Below are positions 1-5,207 of a DNA stretch of 5,207 bases, in pieces. The stretch is from Planctomycetota bacterium (lineage in GTDB: Bacteria; Planctomycetota; Phycisphaerae; WQYP01; JAJZKY01), in NCBI GenBank assembly GCA_021803885.1, contig JAJZKY010000402.1, forward strand, positions 1 to 5,207, read 5' to 3'. Position numbers and translations under genes: made by a program. Position 1 is the first letter of the stretch, and each line of letters opens with the position of its first letter. The notes beneath the pieces are model-generated. The model saw nothing but the letters and a program-made list of their open reading frames with translations. It was not told where the DNA came from and ran no database searches.

Positions 1-996
1 CCGTCGGAATTCAGTGAGTATTCCGTGGCGCCGGTCTTGAGGCCGTCGGCGCGATAGGTATAGCTGTAAACAGCTAAGGTTACAGGTGACAGGTTACGGG
101 TTACAGTTTCCGTACTGATGTCATTGGTGTTGGGCTTGTATGTATAGCTTGTTGTGATGCCCACGGCGGAATCAAAGCTGCCGGTCAACCGGTCGCCGAC
201 ATCGTACGTGTACACCGTGTTGGGCAGGGTTGTTGTGCCCGCCTGTCCCGGCGCGCCGGGATATTGCGTGCTGGATTGCACGGCGGCGGGCGCTTGGCCG
301 TTCTCCTTTAGCACGGTCACGCTGGCCAGTTCACCCATGGAATTGTAGCCATAAACAATGTCCGTGACGGCATCGGCGTAGCTCGTGCCGGCCCAGGTTT
401 CCGTATGACGTTGTGTGGCAGAATCGTACACATAATGGATTATACCAGACGGCCCGGATTTACGCACCAAATTCCCATTGGAATCATATTGGAACATTGT
501 GGTATTGGTGTACGGGCTTCTGGGGTCGCCATTGGGCGGTGTGATGAGCGTATCGGTGATGGCTTTGGCCTGGCCGACCGATGCGGGCGAGACGCCCGCC
601 CCCCCTGGTTACATCCGCCGCGGTGTAGTAGCTGTAAACGATGGTTTCATTGGGCTGTTTGGAACCGGTGGGGTCGGCGATATACGCCTGATAATCCGCT
701 GTGGTGGCAAAGTAATATCGGCCATACAGTTGATCGGCGCTGCCGGGGAGGGAAGCAAAGGCCGTCGGGGTTAGAGAGCGGTCGCCATACACATACAGCG
801 TGATCTGCCCGTCGGCATCGGTGGTGGCCAGTGTTCTTACTGAGCTGTCATACGTGGTGGAGCTTATCTGCCCCATGGGCAGGGTCTTGGAGATCTGATT
901 GCCGAAGGAATCATACTGGTATGTGGTGGTGTATGCCGCCGGGTTGCCGCCAGTGACATTGCCGTTGGGGCTGGTGGTGCTGATTTCATCTCCAAA
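1..996 (-). pseudogene. YD/RHS-repeat protein, interior fragment, frameshifted and 5'-truncated
   Basis: On the minus strand the translation is a run of degenerate YD/RHS repeats: YQYDSFGNQI, TTYDSSVRTLATTDADGQIT, FQYDSNGNLVRKSG, HYVYDSATQRHTETW, YGYNSMGELASVTV, YTYDVGDRLTGSF and YSYTYRADGLKTGATEY. Such repeats build the beta-cage shell of secreted or surface RHS/teneurin-like proteins, often toxin carriers. Two reading frames are needed. Positions 996 down to about 604 are in one frame, and about 603 down to 3 in another. The switch falls at a G7 run on the coding strand (C7 at 599-605). Removing one base gives continuous RHS sequence (DVTRGAGVSPASVGQAKAIT). Going upstream, the frame meets a stop at 997-999, and its first ATG is internal (874-876) with no Shine-Dalgarno, so no authentic start is visible. 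The C-terminal end and any toxin tip lie outside the window. The RHS identity is secure. Whether the frameshift is mutation, phase variation or a sequencing error cannot be told here. Confidence 0.85.
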
Positions 997-1052
997 TTAG
1001 CCCCTCATTGAGAATAAATACAACTGTATTGCCACAAAATGCTGGGGCTAAT
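996..1052. repeat. 9-bp inverted repeat at the edge of the RHS fragment
   Basis: ATTAGCCCC (996-1004) is the exact reverse complement of GGGGCTAAT (1044-1052), with 39 bases between. The left arm contains the stop codon that ends the RHS frame, so the repeat sits exactly where RHS similarity ceases. It could be the end of a small mobile or recombined element, or a simple stem-loop. The pairing does not extend beyond nine bases on either side. Confidence 0.4.
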
Positions 1053-1474
1053 ATGTCAGCCTTCCATACGATCTGTCCAGTAAAATCATGTTGATCAAAG
1101 GCTTGATGAAAACGGCATGGAAACACGAACCGAATAAGCCCCCCCCCACCACAACTTATAGCGAAGTTAATCCATCAATTAATAAAACGCGATGCAACAA
1201 TTGTCGATCTTCACACGCAGGTGGCCGATATGTTCTCCAAATTTATTTCCAGAGAGGTGGCTGAAACGATATGGTTCGTTACTTGGCCGGGATAGAATTG
1301 ATTCACTGTAAGTCCTGTTAAATCAAGCTAATAGAATAGGGATACGATGTATTCAATCTATCGATTTTACAGAGCTGTACAGTTGGACTGGCCAAGATGG
1401 AAACAAATCACTAGAATACCACCCATGGATGTTGTTTTGGATTTTATTGTCTATATATACAGGAGTAATCAACA
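1000..1474. other. Intergenic region between the RHS fragment and the aldolase gene
   Basis: About 475 bases are visibly AT-richer than either flank. No frame shows a recognisable protein family. The longest plus-strand frame with an ATG is 58 codons (1088-1264), with no ribosome binding site and low-complexity content. The region holds the 9-bp inverted repeat at its left edge, a run of nine C at 1139-1147, and a second copy of TCTCCAAATT at 1234-1243 (first copy at 989-998). The aldolase promoter should lie here, but I could not find a -35/-10 pair with sensible spacing to the start codon. Confidence 0.6.
1461..1465 (+). promoter_or_regulatory. Ribosome binding site of the aldolase gene
   Basis: AGGAG lies nine bases before the ATG at 1475. 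It supports that ATG over the in-frame ATG at 1484, which would be 18 bases away. The AT-rich run just before it (1452-1459) is too close to act as a -10 element, because transcription would then start at or after this site. Confidence 0.8.
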
Positions 1475-2500
1475 ATGCCACTAATGACTTCAAAGCCCAT
1501 GTTTGATCTGGCCTATGGCGGCGGATTTGCCATCGGCGCGTTCAATGTCAACAACATGGAATTGGCCCAGTCCATCATTGAGGCCTGTGCCAAGGAAAAA
1601 AGTCCCTGCATTCTGCAAATTTCCAAAGGTGCCCGTAAATATGCCAATATCCGCTATCTCAAGCATATTATCGACGCCACGGTTGAAGATCATCCGGAAG
1701 TGCCCGTGTGCATCCATTGCGACCATGGTGACACGATTGATTTGATTAAAACTTGTATCAATGATGGTTACACCAGCGTCATGATTGACGGCAGTCACCA
1801 TCCGTATGAAGAAAATGTACGCCTGACCGCTGAAGCGGTGAAGGTTTCCCATGCCGCGGGTGTAGTGGTGGAAGCGGAACTCGGCATGCTCGGCGGCATC
1901 GAAGAAGATGTTGTCGGCATGGACGCGCATGAATACGAGAAGAATGTTGAAAAGTTTCTTACCGATCCGCATCAGGCGGCGGACTTCTGCAAACGTACCG
2001 GATTGGATTCACTGGCGGTGGCGATTGGAACCAGCCATGGAGCCTACAAGTTCAAACATGAAGCCAAGCTTGCTTTCAGCCGGATTGAAGAAATCATGAA
2101 AACCTGCCCCGGCATACCGCTGGTAATGCACGGCAGCAGCAGTGTGCCGCAGGAATTTATCGACCTGGTCAATAAGTATGGCGGTGCAATGCCTAATGCC
2201 AAGGGCGTTCCGGAAGATCAGATTTCCATGGCGGTGCGCAAGTACGGCGTATGCAAAGTAAATATCGATACCGATCTGCGTCTGGCCATGACCGCGAAGA
2301 TTCGCGAAGTGTTCGCCACGAAACCGGCGGAATTTGATCCCCGCAACTATCTTGGACCGGCGCGGGAAGCGATTATTTCCATGGTGCAACGCAAACTCCA
2401 CATGCTCAATAGCGCAGGCAAGGCGGAAGCGGTAATCGCCCAATGGAAAAAACTCGGCAGTCCAATGCCGGCCTACTACGCCCACAAGAAAGCGGGATAA
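1475..2500 (+). CDS. fba: Class II fructose-1,6-bisphosphate aldolase (type IIB, CbbA-like)
   Basis: This cytoplasmic, zinc-dependent enzyme reversibly splits fructose-1,6-bisphosphate into dihydroxyacetone phosphate and glyceraldehyde-3-phosphate, in glycolysis, gluconeogenesis and, in some organisms, the Calvin cycle. The 341 residues match the usual 300-360 of the type IIB group. The N-terminal AFNVNNME (22-29) and ARKYAN (53-58) are characteristic. By family alignment, D83 in HCDHG is the catalytic acid, and H84, H188 (GTSHGAYK) and H219 (MHGSSSVP) are the catalytic zinc ligands. E135 (EAELGMLGG) is the conserved glutamate. G189, K192, S221 and the NIDTD motif (263-267) bind the phosphate groups and substrate. 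All key residues are present and the frame is intact. The start is fixed by AGGAG nine bases upstream. A strong terminator 43 bases after the stop, and about 475 bases without a gene upstream, suggest monocistronic expression. Closely related tagatose-bisphosphate aldolases are the main alternative, but the overall motif set is CbbA/Fba-like. Confidence 0.96.
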   Translation: MPLMTSKPMFDLAYGGGFAIGAFNVNNMELAQSIIEACAKEKSPCILQISKGARKYANIRYLKHIIDATVEDHPEVPVCIHCDHGDTIDLIKTCINDGYTSVMIDGSHHPYEENVRLTAEAVKVSHAAGVVVEAELGMLGGIEEDVVGMDAHEYEKNVEKFLTDPHQAADFCKRTGLDSLAVAIGTSHGAYKFKHEAKLAFSRIEEIMKTCPGIPLVMHGSSSVPQEFIDLVNKYGGAMPNAKGVPEDQISMAVRKYGVCKVNIDTDLRLAMTAKIREVFATKPAEFDPRNYLGPAREAIISMVQRKLHMLNSAGKAEAVIAQWKKLGSPMPAYYAHKKAG

Positions 2501-2542
2501 GCGGCACCGCCGATTCCTTATTATGACGAGATAAAAACACCT

Positions 2543-2573
2543 ATAGACGACCCAAAGGGTCGTCTATTTTTTT
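2543..2573 (+). terminator. Rho-independent terminator after fba
   Basis: ATAGACGACCC (2543-2553) pairs perfectly with GGGTCGTCTAT (2557-2567) around an AAA loop. The T that closes the stem starts a run of seven T (2567-2573). The 11-bp perfect stem with a U tail is a textbook intrinsic terminator, 43 bases after the aldolase stop codon. It should isolate fba from the gene starting at 2700. Confidence 0.93.
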
Positions 2574-2699
2574 AGCATGCGCTATCCATGCTGAAAAATA
2601 ATACCGGCAGCACGGGTCTGCATGCGCAAAGGCATAGCGTGCCATGATCGATCCATTCCTGTATGACCGCAAAAGCCGTAGTGGTGGTAATATATTGTC
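2574..2699. other. Short intergenic leader upstream of the vWA gene
   Basis: Just past the terminator, AGCATG (2574-2579) and CATGCT (2587-2592) can form a short hairpin. GCATGCGC occurs twice as a direct repeat (2575-2582 and 2620-2627), and CGCTAT (2580-2585) is inverted as ATAGCG (2634-2639). TAATAT (2688-2693) resembles a -10 box but would give an almost leaderless message. The best upstream match, ATGACC (2663-2668), is poor. The promoter of the vWA gene is therefore expected here but not located. Confidence 0.4.
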
Positions 2700-5207
2700 A
2701 TGCTGGAATTCAAACATCCCGACATGCTGGTAGGATTGATTATAATTTTGCCGGCCGCAATTTTCGCCATTTTTCTAACCCGAACTCGCAAAACTCTATG
2801 GAAGATTTATTCCATCATGTTGCCCATGCTGGCGGCGGCATTGGCACTTCTGGCAGCCGCCAAGCCCGTCATAAACATTCATCCCACGGCGCAGCGCGTC
2901 ATTGTAGCCTTGGATGATTCACCTGCGGCCATTACCGCACCCTGGCATGATTCGCAGTGGCTGCGTAAATTCCTTCAAAAACATATTCCACCGCACGTTC
3001 ATATAACGTTAGTGAAATTTGCATCCCGCCCCCATATTGTCGCGGCCTCATTGTTGCCGGGGACGATACCCGCTGTGCCTTTGGGGCCAACCACTGGCCG
3101 AGCTTTACCCGCTTCCACCAAACGGCTTCTGGAATATACCGGGACCACTCCCTGCTGGATATTCACCACAGGACTGCTGCGCTGGCAATTACCTGGCAAC
3201 ACCCCAATGCCCGTGGCGCCCGTTGCCGTTACGGTCGTTCCGCCAACGCAAACCGATGTCGGCGTTACCAATATACATGTAGTTTATCAAGAGATAATGG
3301 CGGAAAGGCCTGCAGGCGGACAACCATTAAGAGGCCGCGCAAAAATAACTTCGCACTTTCCGGCTGGTTCTTTTGGCCGCGGGCTTCGTTGTTCGCTCCT
3401 TACAGACCCGCGGGCGGGGTATGCGCGTCGATCACTCCTCGCCGGCGGCCAAAACTCCCGCGCCGTAAAATATGAATTTACTTTTGCGCGGCCCCTAACC
3501 GCCACGCCACAATTACAGGTAACGCTGCGATCCACCGGTTCTATCACTGCTATCCTCGTAGAGAGTGCCGGCGCAAGAGTACTATATAAAACTCGGGTAC
3601 GTTTTGCACATTACGGTTCCAAATTGGTACTCTTACCGCCGTTAGCTTTGCCTGCCGGTCAACATCAATCGGCTATTACCGTGGCCATTGAAGACCATGA
3701 TCCATGGCCCGGAGATAATCAAGCCCGTATTGAGATTCCAGAACTTAACAAACCGCACGCTCTGATTATTACACGCCATCCCGCCACGGATACGGTTTCT
3801 GTTTCAGGATGGATTACCGAAGAATTACGTCCGTCGCAACTTTCATATTCACTTAACACCCTGGGGCACTTTCAAGCGGTAGTTCTAGATAATATTCCAA
3901 GGAGTAATTTATTCTCCGATATTGAAAATCAACTCTCGATGTATGTGAACAAAACCGGCGGCGGACTGCTGATTATGGGAGTCCAACACGCCTTTGGCCC
4001 CGGTGGATATGGCCTGCCACAGACACATACCGATAATCCCTCCGCGATAGAACAACTTTCGCCATTATCCTGTCTGCCACCGCGTCCCAAACCTCTGCAT
4101 ATAGTGTTCCTGCTGGATGGCAGCGGTTCCATGGGCAACATCACTACCTCCGGTAGAACCCGTTTCGGACTGGCGGCACACGGCATTTGCACTGCGGTTG
4201 AGTTACTTGGTTTACAGGATCACATCGCTATTTTATTATTTTCCGGTACGACCCGCCTGTTGATCAGTGGCACAGTAAATGCCGTCCGTCCGATACTTCC
4301 AGCACTGCTGTCGCGAATTGCTCCCACCGGTCCAACCCGCCCCAATTCCGCCCTGCCGCTGTTGAGGAAACTTCTGACCAGAAGAGCGTTGCTCGTGCTG
4401 GTAACAGATGGTCGTATTCCACACTTACAGGTATCGGCCTGGCAGCGTTTACTGCTTCATCGTGAGGCGCGTTTGACAATTGTAGCCCCCCGGCAAAGCA
4501 GTCCGGCCGTCGAGAAACTGTTAACCACAACGCGGGCGGTACATTTTGTATCTCGGCATTTCGGACAGTGGGCAGACTTCCTGCGTACTGCCGTGGCCCG
4601 TAAAATCAACGGACGTCCTCACCATTACGATCAGCCATGGATTTCCAAACCATTCCATCTGCAGGGTATAACCCGACAATGGGATCGGGTATATTTAAAG
4701 CCGGAGGCCACATTGATGGCGCAAGGCTTCAGATATCCTCTGGCCGCAGTATGGCGGCGTGGTTTGGGTAAAGTTGCGGCCATGGCCTTTTCCGCGGGTG
4801 GAAAGGCAGCTGGTATTCTCTGCGGCAATCTGCTGAATATGGTCCGAGCACCTGCTGGTAACAACCACTTTGAGATCACCACTCATCTTAAACATACGCA
4901 CTGGCAAATACAGGTGCAAGCTATGAAACATGGAAATTTTCTGAATCATCAGCGATTAGGGCTGACCATTGTGCGACGGCACAATAAGATATTTAATATT
5001 CCACTGCCGCAAATCGGTCCAGGACTTTATTTTAACAGATTGCCGCAACGGCTTGGCGCCTATTCCGCCACCGTCTGGGTGATTACCGGAAAAGGCAAGC
5101 AACGACACAAAACATTCGTCGGCCGAGTCAATGTGCCCCAGCTGCCCAACCGCTATTTTCCCGCAACAGGACACCCGAAACCGTGTCCATGGCCTGCCGC
5201 CGAGGTG
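2700..5207 (+). CDS. Membrane-anchored vWA / amidotransferase-like protein, C-terminus beyond window
   Basis: The frame is open without a stop for 836 codons to the window edge. ATG 2700 is the first start after an in-frame TAA (2688-2690). Its ribosome site is weak (GGTGG, 12 bases away), and ATG 2724 is the alternative. Two N-terminal hydrophobic segments (about 9-26 and 37-55) recall the BatA-type anchor. Residues 65-115 look like a degenerate vWA strand set (VIVALDDSP). About 185-345 is beta-rich and ends in DPWPGDN (to N340). About 353-437 is a class I amidotransferase-like fold ending in GGGLLIMG (420-427) and FGPGGY (432-437), with no nucleophilic cysteine in the glycine-rich turn. A true vWA domain follows: MIDAS DGSGS at 473-477, probable MIDAS threonine T546, and TDG at 569-571. 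PLAAVWRRGLGKVAAM (680-695) is typical of the family's C-terminal part. I infer a metal-dependent protein-protein interaction role at the cytoplasmic membrane. Members often sit with MoxR ATPase and DUF58 genes, but none is visible here. The exact function is unknown. Confidence 0.85.
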   Translation, partial: MLEFKHPDMLVGLIIILPAAIFAIFLTRTRKTLWKIYSIMLPMLAAALALLAAAKPVINIHPTAQRVIVALDDSPAAITAPWHDSQWLRKFLQKHIPPHVHITLVKFASRPHIVAASLLPGTIPAVPLGPTTGRALPASTKRLLEYTGTTPCWIFTTGLLRWQLPGNTPMPVAPVAVTVVPPTQTDVGVTNIHVVYQEIMAERPAGGQPLRGRAKITSHFPAGSFGRGLRCSLLTDPRAGYARRSLLAGGQNSRAVKYEFTFARPLTATPQLQVTLRSTGSITAILVESAGARVLYKTRVRFAHYGSKLVLLPPLALPAGQHQSAITVAIEDHDPWPGDNQARIEIPELNKPHALIITRHPATDTVSVSGWITEELRPSQLSYSLNTLGHFQAVVLDNIPRSNLFSDIENQLSMYVNKTGGGLLIMGVQHAFGPGGYGLPQTHTDNPSAIEQLSPLSCLPPRPKPLHIVFLLDGSGSMGNITTSGRTRFGLAAHGICTAVELLGLQDHIAILLFSGTTRLLISGTVNAVRPILPALLSRIAPTGPTRPNSALPLLRKLLTRRALLVLVTDGRIPHLQVSAWQRLLLHREARLTIVAPRQSSPAVEKLLTTTRAVHFVSRHFGQWADFLRTAVARKINGRPHHYDQPWISKPFHLQGITRQWDRVYLKPEATLMAQGFRYPLAAVWRRGLGKVAAMAFSAGGKAAGILCGNLLNMVRAPAGNNHFEITTHLKHTHWQIQVQAMKHGNFLNHQRLGLTIVRRHNKIFNIPLPQIGPGLYFNRLPQRLGAYSATVWVITGKGKQRHKTFVGRVNVPQLPNRYFPATGHPKPCPWPAAEV
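3333..3493. repeat. Nested imperfect palindrome inside the vWA gene
   Basis: The outer arms 3333-3352 and 3474-3493 are reverse complements at 18 of 20 positions, including 12 in a row (GGCCGCGCAAAA / TTTTGCGCGGCC). Partial pairing continues inward (CGGC at 3361-3364 with GCCG at 3462-3465). It then resumes as a perfect 10-bp inner pair, TTTTGGCCGC (3371-3380) with GCGGCCAAAA (3445-3454). About 64 bases form the loop, which contains the palindrome CCCGCGGG (3407-3414). The frame stays open throughout, encoding residues 212-265. It could be an in-frame palindromic insertion, an mRNA structure, or partly chance in GC-rich sequence. Confidence 0.55.

Noticed and set aside
154..803. Plus-strand open frames at 154-348, 405-803 and 478-774
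   Set aside because: They lie opposite the RHS-repeat coding sequence, and their translations show no family motifs.
1088..1264. 58-codon plus-strand frame with a CNNC motif
   Set aside because: It has no ribosome binding site, its proline run comes from the C9 tract, and the single CxxC is not enough to support a zinc-binding protein.
1432..1459. TTGTTT with TATATA at 16-base spacing as an fba promoter
   Set aside because: Transcription would start at about 1466, leaving the AGGAG ribosome binding site out of the message.
1490..2485. Two long antisense open frames opposite the aldolase gene (1490-1972 and 2009-2485, minus strand)
   Set aside because: They are mirror frames of a strongly conserved aldolase, with no recognisable family in their translations.
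3019..3547. Separate small genes at 3019-3282 (plus), 2999-3271 (minus) and 3287-3547 (minus)
   Set aside because: They are out-of-frame shadows of the continuous 2700-5207 coding sequence.
3929..5174. Minus-strand frames between 3929 and 5174
   Set aside because: The plus strand here encodes the MIDAS vWA domain and its C-terminal part, and none of the antisense translations resembles a known family.

Overview
The window looks like bacterial chromosome of moderate GC with three protein-coding units and two intergenic stretches. No tRNA, rRNA, CRISPR array or recognisable transposase was found. The best clue to the host is the last gene. Its layout (BatA-like membrane anchor, degenerate first von Willebrand A domain, beta-rich region, amidotransferase-like domain, true MIDAS-bearing vWA domain) is, from memory, typical of the Planctomycetes-Verrucomicrobia-Lentisphaerae group. 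That assignment is inference, not proof.

Region 1 (1-996, minus strand) is the interior of a YD/RHS-repeat surface protein. It is damaged twice. One extra base in a 7-base homopolymer (599-605) puts the two halves in different frames. At its 5' end RHS-like sequence stops abruptly at an in-frame stop (997-999) with no start codon before it. Its 3' end lies outside the window. It is best read as a pseudogene or displaced RHS fragment.

Region 2 (1000-1474) is about 475 bases of AT-richer DNA with no convincing gene. It carries a 9-bp inverted repeat at the RHS edge, a run of nine C, and the leader of the next gene.

Region 3 (1475-2573) is an intact class II fructose-bisphosphate aldolase gene (fba/cbbA type) with a good ribosome binding site and a strong intrinsic terminator at 2543-2573, so it probably forms its own transcription unit.

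Region 4 (2700-5207, plus strand) is one open frame of 836 codons running off the right edge. It encodes a membrane-anchored vWA/amidotransferase-like protein. In related genomes such genes usually sit beside MoxR-type AAA ATPase, DUF58 and BatA-like genes, so such genes might follow beyond the right edge. Within it, 3333-3493 forms a nested imperfect palindrome that the coding function does not obviously explain.

The aldolase is central metabolism, the vWA protein probably belongs to an envelope-associated assembly, and the RHS fragment is accessory debris. Nothing in the sequence ties the three into one pathway.
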